From the NCBI GenBank assembly GCA_944325255.1, contig CALUZH010000030.1, positions 1 through 54,683 of the forward strand: a stretch of 54,683 bases of DNA, read 5' to 3'. A program made the translations under genes and the position numbers. Positions 44,555-53,312 of this stretch are shown here, in pieces. The stretch is from an uncultured Erysipelotrichaceae bacterium. GTDB lineage: Bacteria > Bacillota_I > Bacilli_A > Erysipelotrichales > Erysipelotrichaceae. Under the pieces are notes generated by a model that saw only the letters and a list, made by a program, of their open reading frames with translations, was not told the origin of the DNA and made no database searches. How positions within the stretch are numbered: the first letter of the stretch is position 1; the number at the start of each line of letters is the position of its first letter.

Positions 44555-44859
44555 TGTCAAAAGCTTTTAGGTGTCAATCCCTTGGATTGTAAGTTTTTAA
44601 AAAATCCATAAAATTCCCCGTTGCCTAGATAAGGAATTGCTTTAATCATTATTCTGTTAATTCACTGTCATTGCCACACAGCAGCCTTTGAATCTTTGGA
44701 GATAGGCTGCCTTTTTGCAGTTTATAAATAAGCCCTAAATCTCAAAATTTGGCATTTTAGTGGATAATTCTAATTCATAGCATTATTATATTTAATGAAA
44801 AATTCTTATAATATAGGTAAACGAATATCAAAATATTTCCGTTGCAAGGAGGAAAAGGG
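44555..44859. other. Intergenic region between asparaginase and the activase gene
   Basis: About 305 nt. It contains a terminator (44681-44716), the 12-mers GCCCTAAATCTC and TTGGCATTTTAG that are also found around tRNA-Thr(CGT), and AT-rich -10-like words (TATAATATAGG near 44808) probably used by the following gene. No further gene is supported. Confidence 0.5.
44681..44716 (+). terminator. Probable terminator after asparaginase
   Basis: Stem GCAGCCT / AGGCTGC with a 16-nt loop and a TTTTT tail, 127 nt after the stop codon. Confidence 0.6.
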
Positions 44860-47778
44860 ATGTATTTAGGGATCGACATCGGTTCTACCACCATTAAATG
44901 TGCACTTTTAAACGAAAATAAAGAACTTATATACAAAAGCTACGAACGCCATAATTGCCAGGTAAATGATGCCATGGTCAAATTGTTGACGCTCATTAAA
45001 GAAGAGTTCAACTTGGAAAATATCCAAATGGCCATTTCCGGTTCCGCCGGTATGGGCTTGGCCGAAGCTGTAAATTTACCTTTTATTCAAGAAGTTTATG
45101 CTACCAGAGTAGCAGCCAAAGAGTATTTAGATAATCCTGATTGTATTATTGAATTGGGTGGCGAAGATGCCAAAATTCTCTTTCTTACCGACGGTGTCGA
45201 AGTAAGAATGAACGGTACCTGCGCCGGCGGTACAGGGGCTTTTATTGACCAAATGGCCCAGCTTTTAAATGTTGATGTATCAGAATTAAACGAGCTTTCT
45301 AAAAATCATGAAAAGCTTTATACCATCGCTTCCCGTTGCGGTGTTTTTGCCAAGTCAGATATTCAGCCCCTCATCAATCAAGGGGCCCGCAAGGAAGATT
45401 TGGCTTGCAGTATTTATCATGCCGTAGCCAATCAAACCATTAGCGGTTTAGCTCAAGGTCGTGATATCGCCGGCAAGGTCGTCTATTTGGGCGGTCCTTT
45501 AAGTTTTAACAGTGAATTGCGTAAGGCCTTTGATGAAAGTCTTAATTTAGAGGGCATCTTCCCAGAAAACAGTCTCTACTTTGTGGCCTTGGGTGCCGCT
45601 TTAATGGCTATTAAAGAAAAGGATGTCAATATTGACCATATCATTAAATTGACTAAAGAAAATACCGGTGCGGCCAATTATCATTCATTGCCGCCGCTTT
45701 TTGAAAGTGAAGAAGAATATGCCGAATTTAAAAAGCGTCATGATAAGGCCAAGGTTAATATCTTAAATCCGGAAATTATTGAAGGTCCGGTTTATTTGGG
45801 CATTGATGCCGGTTCGACGACTTTGAAAGTCGTCTTGATCAATGAAAAACAGGAAATCGTTTATTCCCATTATCAATCAAATCTTGGCAATACCCTGTCT
45901 TTAGTCTTGGAAGATTTAAAAGAACTTTATAGTAAAAATCCGAATATGCAGATTATGTCTTCATGTGCCACTGGTTATGGCGAAGATTTAATCAAGGCTG
46001 CCTTTAAGGTTGATATGGGGGTTGTGGAAACCATGGCCCACTTTACAGCCGCAAAAAAATTTATGCCTGATGTGGATTTCATTATTGATATCGGCGGCCA
46101 AGATATCAAATGTTTCAAGATTCGTAACGGCTCCATTGATAATCTGTTCTTAAATGAAGCCTGCTCCAGCGGTTGCGGTTCCTTCCTTCAAACATTTGCC
46201 AGTGCTTTGAACTATTCTATCGAAGACTTTGCCAAATTAGCCTTATTTGCCAAACATCCGGTTGATTTGGGATCCCGTTGCACCGTCTTTATGAATTCCT
46301 CAGTCAAACAGGCCCAAAAAGATGGAGCCGGTATTGAAGATATCTCTGCCGGTTTATCCATCAGCGTCGTCAAAAATGCCCTTTATAAAGTTATTCGGGC
46401 CAGCGCTCAGGACTTAGGCAAAAATATTATCGTTCAAGGCGGTACTTTCTATAATGATGCAGTATTAAGAGCCTTTGAGATGGAACTCAATACAGCGGTA
46501 GTAAGACCGAATATTGCCGGCTTGATGGGGGCGTATGGATGCGCTCTTTATGCGATGGAAAATTGTGATGGCCCTTCAACTATCATCAATTATGAAGAAC
46601 TTTGTGCTTTTGAAAACAGTGTTCGCCAAGTCAAATGCGGTCTTTGCAACAATCATTGTCTTTTGACCGTCCATTCCTTCGGCAACAATTCCCGTTTTAT
46701 CAGTGGTAACCGCTGTGATCGCCCAATCAGCAATAAACATGGTAGTGATGATCTTAATATTTATGAATATAAACGCCAGCTTTTAAAAGATTTAAAACCA
46801 CTTGAAGGAAAACGCGGCAAGATCGGTTTGCCGATGGCCTTGAATATGTATGAAATGTATCCTTTCTGGCATCGTTTCTTCACGGACTTAGGTTTTGAAG
46901 TAATAACCCGTTTTGAGGCCAATATGCAAAATTTCCGCAAAGCTCAAAATTCCATTCCTTCAGATACGATATGTTTCCCGGCCAAGATGGTTCATGCCGC
47001 CATCTATTCCCTTTTGGATGAACATGTGCCATATATCTTTTATCCATGTATGACCTACAATATCAAAGAAGAAAATACCGACAATAATTATAATTGCCCG
47101 GTTGTAGCCTATTATCCGGAAGTCATTGAAGCCAATGTCAAGCGGCTTGAAGAAACGACTTTCATTTCGCCGATGATCGCTATTAATAACCGTAAGGTCT
47201 TTGTCAATAAGATGTATGAAGCCTTAAAACCATACTTTGATGATTTAAAGTTGCCGGAACTTATCCATGCGGCCAGCGGCGCCTATAAGGCATATGATGA
47301 TCATTTAAACAAGATTGAAGAAAAAGGCCGCGAAATTATAACCCGAGCCGAGCTTATGGATAAGGAGATTATTGTTTTGGCCGGACGGCCTTATCATATC
47401 GATCCTTTAATCAACCATGGTATCGATAAACTCTTGGCCAGCTATGATGTCGCCATCATCTCCGAGGACGCCGTCGAATGCGGCTTCAATAAGGATCGCT
47501 TGGAAGTATTGAACCAATGGTCTTATCATTCCCGCCTTTATGGTGCAGCCCATTATATCAAAGATAAGGAGCATATGAATCTGGTACAATTAGTTTCTTT
47601 TGGTTGTGGCATTGATGCCATTACTACTGATGAAGTAAGAGAAATTCTGGAGGGTCATGGCAAGATATATACCCAACTCAAGATTGACGAAATTACTAAT
47701 CTGGGAGCCATCAAGATTCGCTTCCGTTCACTTTTGACCGCCCTTAAACAAAAAAGGAGCAAAATACATGACAAATAA
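44860..47778 (+). CDS. Tandem acyl-CoA dehydratase activase (BadF/HgdC-type, double ATPase)
   Basis: 972 aa. HgdC-type proteins are ATPases with a [4Fe-4S] cluster that pump low-potential electrons into partners. There are two ASKHA ATPase domains: residues 1-260 (LGIDIGSTTIK) and 315-570 (LGIDAGSTTLKV). Both keep the two cluster Cys residues (GTCAGGTG with ASRCGVF; ACSSGCGSF with GSRCTVF). The C-terminal 400 residues hold a Cys-rich patch (CGLCNNHC ... NRCDRP) and a DUF2229-like region. The start is ATG after AAGGAGG. An 11-nt overlap joins it to the HgdB-like gene. Most relatives carry both as one large protein; substrate unknown. Confidence 0.87.
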   Translation: MYLGIDIGSTTIKCALLNENKELIYKSYERHNCQVNDAMVKLLTLIKEEFNLENIQMAISGSAGMGLAEAVNLPFIQEVYATRVAAKEYLDNPDCIIELGGEDAKILFLTDGVEVRMNGTCAGGTGAFIDQMAQLLNVDVSELNELSKNHEKLYTIASRCGVFAKSDIQPLINQGARKEDLACSIYHAVANQTISGLAQGRDIAGKVVYLGGPLSFNSELRKAFDESLNLEGIFPENSLYFVALGAALMAIKEKDVNIDHIIKLTKENTGAANYHSLPPLFESEEEYAEFKKRHDKAKVNILNPEIIEGPVYLGIDAGSTTLKVVLINEKQEIVYSHYQSNLGNTLSLVLEDLKELYSKNPNMQIMSSCATGYGEDLIKAAFKVDMGVVETMAHFTAAKKFMPDVDFIIDIGGQDIKCFKIRNGSIDNLFLNEACSSGCGSFLQTFASALNYSIEDFAKLALFAKHPVDLGSRCTVFMNSSVKQAQKDGAGIEDISAGLSISVVKNALYKVIRASAQDLGKNIIVQGGTFYNDAVLRAFEMELNTAVVRPNIAGLMGAYGCALYAMENCDGPSTIINYEELCAFENSVRQVKCGLCNNHCLLTVHSFGNNSRFISGNRCDRPISNKHGSDDLNIYEYKRQLLKDLKPLEGKRGKIGLPMALNMYEMYPFWHRFFTDLGFEVITRFEANMQNFRKAQNSIPSDTICFPAKMVHAAIYSLLDEHVPYIFYPCMTYNIKEENTDNNYNCPVVAYYPEVIEANVKRLEETTFISPMIAINNRKVFVNKMYEALKPYFDDLKLPELIHAASGAYKAYDDHLNKIEEKGREIITRAELMDKEIIVLAGRPYHIDPLINHGIDKLLASYDVAIISEDAVECGFNKDRLEVLNQWSYHSRLYGAAHYIKDKEHMNLVQLVSFGCGIDAITTDEVREILEGHGKIYTQLKIDEITNLGAIKIRFRSLLTALKQKRSKIHDK

Positions 47779-49027
47779 GATTGTTTTCACCAAAGAAATG
47801 GCCAAGGACTATACCATCCTCATTCCAATGATGTGCCCGATTCATTTTGAACTAGTTAAAAATGTCTTGGTTAACAGCCGTTATAAAGTCGAACTTTTGA
47901 CCAATACCGGACCCGGAGTTGTGGAAGCCGGCTTAAAATATGTCCATAATGATACTTGTTACCCGGCCCTTTTAGTTATCGGACAAATGATCAATGCCTT
48001 ACAAAGCGGAAATTATGATTTAAATAAAACCGCTTTAATCATTACCCAAACCGGTGGTGGTTGTCGGGCCTCCAATTATATCTATCTTTTGCGCAAGGCC
48101 TTAAAAAAGGCCGGTTTGGAACAGATACCGGTAATTTCTTTAAATTTTTCGGGTCTTGATTCCCAACCGGGTTTTAAACTGGATATTAAATCTTTGCGCT
48201 GTCTTTTAGCCGCTTTGGTTTATGGTGATCTTTTGATGGATCTTTCTAACCAATGCAAGGCTTACGAATGTCAAAAAGGCGAAAGCATGGCCTTAGTTGA
48301 TGCCTGGGTCCAAAAGCTTTCAGCCGAATTTAAAAACGGCAAAGGCATAGGCAGAAAGGAAATGCGGGAGAGGCTCAAAGCCATAACCTTGGATTTTGCC
48401 AAAATTCAGCGGCAAAAAGAAAAGAAGGTCAAGGTTGGAATTGTCGGCGAAATTTATATTAAGTATTCTTCGCTTGGCAATAATAATCTTGAAGATTTCT
48501 TAAATGCTGAAGGCTGTGAGATTAAGGTTCCGGGCATTATGGGCTTTATGTTATATTGCATATATAATTCCATTGAAGACCATAAGCTCTATGGTGGTAA
48601 GTGGCTTCGCTTGCAAATCGTTAAAATCGCCTATAAATATGTTTTAGGCTTAGAGAAAATGATTATCGATGCCATCAAAGATAATTCCGACTTTGAAGTC
48701 CCTTCTTCCTTTGATAACTTAATTAAGGAAGCTTCCAAAGTCATCAAGATCGGTACCAAGATGGGTGAAGGATGGCTTTTGACCGGAGAAATGATGGAAT
48801 TAAATGCTGCCGGTTTTAAAAATATCATCTGTACTCAGCCCTTCGGTTGCCTGCCTAATCATATTGTCGGTAAGGGCATGATCCGTAAGATTAAACAGCT
48901 TGATCCGACATGCAATATCGTACCGATTGACTACGATCCCGGTGCCAGCAGCGTCAATCAACAAAACCGCATCAAGTTAATGTTGGCGGTGGCTAAAGAA
49001 AGCTTAGAAAACGAAAACGAGGCCTAA
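47768..49027 (+). CDS. 2-hydroxyacyl-CoA dehydratase (HgdB/YjiM-like) subunit
   Basis: 419 aa, the partner of the preceding activase. Cys residues sit in conserved positions: MMCPIHF, NDTCYPALL, TGGGCRASNY and CTQPFGCLPNH, fitting Fe-S cluster ligation. In one-piece relatives this part is the C-terminal region of a ~1,400-aa protein. It may be a dehydratase or another difficult reduction (such as double-cubane-cluster proteins); I cannot decide. Its end overlaps convergent queH by 4 nt. Confidence 0.82.
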   Translation: MTNKIVFTKEMAKDYTILIPMMCPIHFELVKNVLVNSRYKVELLTNTGPGVVEAGLKYVHNDTCYPALLVIGQMINALQSGNYDLNKTALIITQTGGGCRASNYIYLLRKALKKAGLEQIPVISLNFSGLDSQPGFKLDIKSLRCLLAALVYGDLLMDLSNQCKAYECQKGESMALVDAWVQKLSAEFKNGKGIGRKEMRERLKAITLDFAKIQRQKEKKVKVGIVGEIYIKYSSLGNNNLEDFLNAEGCEIKVPGIMGFMLYCIYNSIEDHKLYGGKWLRLQIVKIAYKYVLGLEKMIIDAIKDNSDFEVPSSFDNLIKEASKVIKIGTKMGEGWLLTGEMMELNAAGFKNIICTQPFGCLPNHIVGKGMIRKIKQLDPTCNIVPIDYDPGASSVNQQNRIKLMLAVAKESLENENEA

Positions 49028-49038
49028 CCTCGTTTTTT
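49014..49038. terminator. Bidirectional terminator in the overlap of the HgdB-like gene and queH
   Basis: Stem AAAACGAGG / CCTCGTTTT with loop CCTAA, inside the coding ends of both convergent genes. Confidence 0.78.
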
Positions 49039-49638
49039 ATTGCGCTCAGCCAAGGAATAAAGACAACCGCAATAATCCTGATGGTATAAATCAAGATTTG
49101 CGTTAAGCTCATTATTCTTTTCAAGGCCCCCGCCCTTTTTAAAATCGGAAGCCAAAAATTCAACACCGTAACGTTGGGCAAGCAAATGGCCTAAATGATT
49201 GATATAATTGGCATTTTTATGACCGGATATGGACATAACTGTCGTGCAATAGTCAAAATTATGCTCCTTGGCATAAATAAAGGCTTCCTTCATTCTTAAA
49301 CCGTAACATATGCAACAGCGTCTATACCCTTCTCGATCATGCTTATAGGGACTTATTATGTCTAAAAATGACTTAGAATGATTGGGTGGAATAACCAGTT
49401 TGATATAGTGTTCATCTTTAATATGATCCAAATAGCGTTCTAGTTCCCTAAGCCGTTTATCATATTCTTCCCGCGGATAAATATTATCATTGCCATAATA
49501 TATCGTAATATCAAAATATTGATCCAAGAGTAACAAGGGATATACACTGCAGGGACCGCAGCATACATGCAAAAGCAAGTTTTTACGCTCGCTTAAATTA
49601 TGTACCGTATCTTGAAATTCCCGAAAGTAGCTTTTCAT
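49024..49638 (-). CDS. queH: Epoxyqueuosine reductase QueH
   Basis: 204 aa; reduces epoxyqueuosine to queuosine in tRNA, replacing QueG. Cys motifs are HVCCGPCS near the N-terminus, RRCCICYGLRM in the middle and DYCGC near the end, which ligate the Fe-S cluster and metal. An extended -10 (TGGTATAAT) lies 8 nt before the ATG and there is no ribosome site, so the mRNA is probably leaderless. A queuosine-precursor transporter operon lies upstream. Confidence 0.92.
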   Translation of the reverse strand: MKSYFREFQDTVHNLSERKNLLLHVCCGPCSVYPLLLLDQYFDITIYYGNDNIYPREEYDKRLRELERYLDHIKDEHYIKLVIPPNHSKSFLDIISPYKHDREGYRRCCICYGLRMKEAFIYAKEHNFDYCTTVMSISGHKNANYINHLGHLLAQRYGVEFLASDFKKGGGLEKNNELNANLDLYHQDYCGCLYSLAERNKKRG

Positions 49639-49646
49639 CGCTTTCT

Positions 49647-49655
49647 ATTATACCA
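49647..49655 (-). promoter_or_regulatory. Extended -10 promoter of queH, leaderless geometry
   Basis: TGGTATAAT (TG extension plus TATAAT), then AGAAAGCG and the ATG. The extension would compensate for a weak -35. Confidence 0.55.
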
Positions 49656-49703
49656 AACACTTTTATTGATATATGCTTTAAGCATCTTTTTTAAAATATC
49701 CTT

Positions 49704-50453
49704 TTAATGCTTCTTCAAAAAGCGCAAGATCATAAGCATGCTTTCCAGGCGGTCGTGCCCATGAAAGCCATGCCCGGCATTATTTAAAATATGCAGGTCA
49801 CAGTTTTGATAAACTTGAGAAGCTTTTAAGCTATAAGTAACGGGAACTAAAGTATCTTTATCGCCATGAATAATTAAAACCGGTCCACTATATTGGCTGA
49901 TTAAGCTATAAATATCAAGATTATATACATCGGCAGAATATTTTTTGCCGACCAAAAGTCCGAATATCGCGGTCTCATCAATCTCATCAAAAGATGCAAA
50001 ACGTTTACGGGCATCATCAATAATCACAAATCCCGGATAAAGAAGAATTAAGCCATTAAGCATTTTCCTTTCAGTTGCCGCTAAAGCTGCAGCTAAGCCG
50101 CCTTGGCTCTCCCCGGCAAGGTAAATATCTTCATGGGCAATGCCTTCCTTTTCAATAAAATAATCGATGATAGCCAAAAAATCTTCTTTTTCACTTATGG
50201 CCGACATCTTCAACATTGAACCTGAACTTTTGCTCGTCAAAGAACCGCCGCAAAAATCAAAAAGATAAACATTATAACCGTTCATTGCCAAAAATCTGGC
50301 ATAGTCGTCATTATCATTATGGTCTCCACCAAAGCCATGACCGAAAATAATAAGCTTCTGGCTCTTATTTAAGGATTTATAAAATAAGCCATAGATTCTT
50401 TTATTACCTAAATTCAGCGGATATTCCCAGATCTTTAATTCCTTATCAATCAT
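49704..50453 (-). CDS. Alpha/beta hydrolase (esterase-like)
   Basis: 249 aa. Seen: oxyanion HGFGGDH, the nucleophile in AGESQGGLAA, the acid Asp in HGDKDTLVP and the terminal His in NAGHGFHG. It resembles bacterial carboxylesterases of the feruloyl-esterase type. It is the third gene of the transporter-SDR-hydrolase operon, whose leader looks like a preQ1 riboswitch, so a role in freeing a queuosine precursor is possible but only inferred. Confidence 0.82.
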   Translation of the reverse strand: MIDKELKIWEYPLNLGNKRIYGLFYKSLNKSQKLIIFGHGFGGDHNDNDDYARFLAMNGYNVYLFDFCGGSLTSKSSGSMLKMSAISEKEDFLAIIDYFIEKEGIAHEDIYLAGESQGGLAAALAATERKMLNGLILLYPGFVIIDDARKRFASFDEIDETAIFGLLVGKKYSADVYNLDIYSLISQYSGPVLIIHGDKDTLVPVTYSLKASQVYQNCDLHILNNAGHGFHGHDRLESMLMILRFLKKH

Positions 50454-51109
50454 TATTCATCCTTCCAGACAAAATGATGTTTTATGGCTTCACCACCGTC
50501 CACGATAATACTTTGACCTGTACAAAAAGTATTAATAACTGTCAAAAAATAAGCCCAGGAAGCCATTTCTTCAACACTTGCCCATCTTTTAAGCGGTGTC
50601 TCTTCCATGATTTCATTCCATAATTTTTCATCATTCATGACTACTTCATTAAGTTTGGTACATACCCCTCCCGGATCTAAGGAATTGCAGGTGGCATTAA
50701 ATTTAGCTAAACGCAATGCGGCATTTTTGGTATAGGCTATAACCCCGCCCTTGCTGGCACAATATTGGGGAAATTCGGAACCAGTATGGCCGCTGGCAGA
50801 ACCGATATGTAAGACTGAATGAATATTTTTTTGAAAAGCATACTTTTCCGTAATGTAAATCAAGGCCTTCAAATTAATATCAATATCATCTTCATTTTGC
50901 GTACCGGCACAATTGATTAATATATTTATATCATCAATTTCCGGTAGATGTTCAAAGTCCCGAATATCCAATAAATAATGGGTATATAAGGGTGAATCAA
51001 TGCCGGCTTCTTCCCGGTCAAAACCGATAACTTCATGTCCTTCGGCAAGAAATTTTTCCGCAATGGCTCTGCCGATACCCCCGGCTGAACCGGTAATCAA
51101 TATCTTCAT
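50453..51109 (-). CDS. Short-chain dehydrogenase/reductase
   Basis: 218 aa. Rossmann motif ITGSAGGIGRAIAEKF at the N-terminus, the NNAG-like LINCAGT, Ser in IGSASGHTG and the catalytic YCASKGG. The last part has DGGEAIKHHF. NAD(P)-dependent; substrate unknown. It overlaps the transporter gene by ATGA and the hydrolase gene by one base, so all three are co-translated. Confidence 0.87.
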   Translation of the reverse strand: MKILITGSAGGIGRAIAEKFLAEGHEVIGFDREEAGIDSPLYTHYLLDIRDFEHLPEIDDINILINCAGTQNEDDIDINLKALIYITEKYAFQKNIHSVLHIGSASGHTGSEFPQYCASKGGVIAYTKNAALRLAKFNATCNSLDPGGVCTKLNEVVMNDEKLWNEIMEETPLKRWASVEEMASWAYFLTVINTFCTGQSIIVDGGEAIKHHFVWKDE

Positions 51110-51837
51110 CTATCTTCCTCTTTCAACATTTTTAAATATTCCTTTCCCACATCATCTTTTTTCCAGGATTTAGCTATATTATAGCCCCATGGTGAGAAAA
51201 TGACTTCCATTAATAATTCTAATAAGGCTCCGGTCAAAGCACAGCTTAAACATTGAATAAGGGTCCAAGAAAAGCCATCCCAAAAGATAGGGGCAAAGAT
51301 TTTAAAGACTATGAGGGCAAAAACTAAATTATCAATAAATTGGCCAATTAAGGTCGATATATAAGTTCGGGCCATATATGCTGTCTTAGTACTTGAATCT
51401 TTAAATAATTTGCCAATCGTCCAATTTAAGAAATTATTGACATATGCCGAAAGAATAAAGGCAATGCTGCTGCCCAAAAGGATAAACCAGGTACCCTTAA
51501 AAATCGTATTAAAAGCTGTATAATCGGCAGCACTTGAGGGTATAATTGCCGCAATAAAAAAGATCAAAGAAGCCAATAAATTTACAAACATCGCAAAAAT
51601 AGCTACCCGATTAGCGGCTTTGGGACCGTAATGTATCGTAATAACATCCATCGACATAAAAGACAGCCATGACATTAAAATCCCGCCATCAAGGGCTAAA
51701 TAAGGTAAATCAACAATCGTCTTATTGGCTAAAAGATTCATACCTACCACACTGACGGTAAATAAGGCTACTACCGATGATGGAATATTGCGTAATAATA
51801 TCTTGGTCATGTTCAATTCTTTTTTTAGATAATCCAT
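51106..51837 (-). CDS. Queuosine-precursor transporter (QPTR/YhhQ family)
   Basis: 243 aa, about six to seven helices. Family features are GMNLLANK, the LDGGILMSWLSFMSMD segment, RVAIFAMFVNL and QFIDNLVFALIVF. YhhQ proteins import preQ0/preQ1 or related precursors. The ATG at 51837 follows GGAGG; the longer frame reads into the leader. The operon leader contains a preQ1-I-like element and two hairpins. Confidence 0.88.
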   Translation of the reverse strand: MDYLKKELNMTKILLRNIPSSVVALFTVSVVGMNLLANKTIVDLPYLALDGGILMSWLSFMSMDVITIHYGPKAANRVAIFAMFVNLLASLIFFIAAIIPSSAADYTAFNTIFKGTWFILLGSSIAFILSAYVNNFLNWTIGKLFKDSSTKTAYMARTYISTLIGQFIDNLVFALIVFKIFAPIFWDGFSWTLIQCLSCALTGALLELLMEVIFSPWGYNIAKSWKKDDVGKEYLKMLKEEDR

Positions 51838-51849
51838 AAATTCCTCCAT

Positions 51850-51980
51850 TAAAAAAGTTTTGCCCATCAGCAAAACTACCAAAAAAAAATAACGGCTTGA
51901 ACCATCAAGCCGCAACATTTAAAAAATGGCAGTCCTGGTTTTATTTAACGACAGGATGGTACAAACGAACTGTCGGTATC
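51850..51980 (-). promoter_or_regulatory. Candidate preQ1-I riboswitch leader with tandem terminator hairpins
   Basis: On the minus strand, GACAG-TTCG...ACC...CTGTC is followed by GTTAAATAAAACCAGGA, resembling the preQ1-I stem, C-containing loop and A-rich tail. Next come CGGCTTGA / TCAAGCCG with a nine-T run and AGTTTTGC / GCAAAACT with a T-run. The transporter that follows makes preQ1 the natural ligand. Match is not perfect (three extra bases before the 3' stem arm). Confidence 0.5.
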
Positions 51981-52008
51981 AAAGATACAAAAATATTCTA
52001 AAGGAAAT

Positions 52009-53219
52009 TTAACGGATATGCAAATCCATCGCAATTCCTTCTTCAAGCATCCGCTTTTTAACCGGGCGACAATACAATAAGGCTCCAAAAATCAATATAG
52101 CCGTAATAGCTAAAGAAAGTGGAAATACCAGCATAATATTGGTAAATGTAGGATTCATAGGAAAGATAAAACTTACCCAGGTAATACGAATACCGCAAAC
52201 CCCGATCATAGTCAATATTGCCGGCAAAAGAGAAATACCAAAACCCCTTAAATATCCGGACATAACTTCATACAGCAAACTAAAAATATGGGTAATCATA
52301 ATAAGCATTAAACGAATATAACCGATTTCTATAACTTCCGGATTATTATTGAATATCGCTAAAAGATTACGTCCGAAAAAGAAGACAATAGATATACCTA
52401 ATCCTAAAGCAATTAATCCTTCAAGGATACTTATAAATAATATCTTTTTACACCTTTGGTATTGCCGCGCCCCATTATTTTGGCCGACAAAGATTGTGCA
52501 AGCCTGCGAGAAGGCATTAAGAATATCATAAGTTATAATTTCAATATTGTAGGCAGCGCTTGAAGCGGCCATAACAATTGTACCTAAAGAATTGATGGCT
52601 GATTGAATAACGATATTGGCAACAGCGAACACCGCACTTTGAATACCGGCCGGAAGACCGATAGCGATGATTTTTATAAAGCTTTCTTTGTCAATAGAAA
52701 GTCTTCGCACTTCCACCCTAATGCTAAGCGGGCTTTTAAGCAATTTAATGAATAAAAGGATAGAACTTACGGCATTGGCAATAACGGTAGCGATAGCTAC
52801 ACCGTTAACGGTCATATGAAAGACAATAACAAATATCAAATTCAAAATAACATTCAATATGCCGGATGTCGCCAAAGCGATAAGCGGTACTTTGGTCTCC
52901 CCGATACTTTGGAAAATCGCTGCTTCAAAATTATAAAGCAGAATAACCGGCAATCCTAAAAAGTAAATGCGCAAATATAGGATAGTATAAGGAAATACAT
53001 CACTAGGAACATTTGATATCGTCAATAACCAAGAAGCTGAAAGTTCCCCGATTATAGCGGTAATGATGCCACCTCATAAAGCTGTCAATATAGCGGTATG
53101 GACTGTCTTCTTACAAGCTTCCTCATCTTTCTTGCCCAAAGTAGGGCAATAGCGACATTGGCGCCCAAAGAAATACCGACAAAAAGATTAACAACCAAGG
53201 AAATAATCGGAGTGTTAGC
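52009..53219 (-). pseudogene. MATE-family multidrug efflux transporter, degraded
   Basis: The C-terminal 338 codons (52009-53025) are open and match MATE transporters (YLRIYFLGLPVILLYNFEAA, AIFQSIGETKVPL). Upstream the same homology continues as GELSASWLLTI, GGII, then an in-frame TGA in place of Leu (TAL-stop-GG), KKDEEACKKTVHTAILTAL, and after a frame change near 53145 NTPIISLVVNLFVGISLGANVAIA. The first ~60 residues are missing, replaced by repeat DNA at 53220. So: one nonsense mutation, one frameshift, one truncation. Confidence 0.85.
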
Positions 53220-53268
53220 CCCGACCGGGCCTACCGGTCCGACCGGCGCAATTGGACCAACTGGGGCG
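53220..53268 (+). repeat. Scrap of collagen-like Gly-X-Thr repeat
   Basis: The plus strand reads PTGPTGPTGAIGPTGA, typical of bacterial collagen-like genes, but the frame has no start or further repeats and ends in unrelated sequence. It sits exactly at the junction of the MATE relic and the recombinase relic, and is probably a recombination scar. Confidence 0.6.
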
Positions 53269-53312
53269 TTTTATTTAGGAAAGGCGACTATCTGTAAAAA
53301 TGCGTTTTTTTG

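Noticed and set aside
53060-53100. TGA in the MATE frame as evidence for a recoded genetic code
   Set aside because: TGA is a regular stop and TGG encodes Trp throughout the window; the position aligns with Leu in MATE proteins and other lesions are present, so it is a nonsense mutation.
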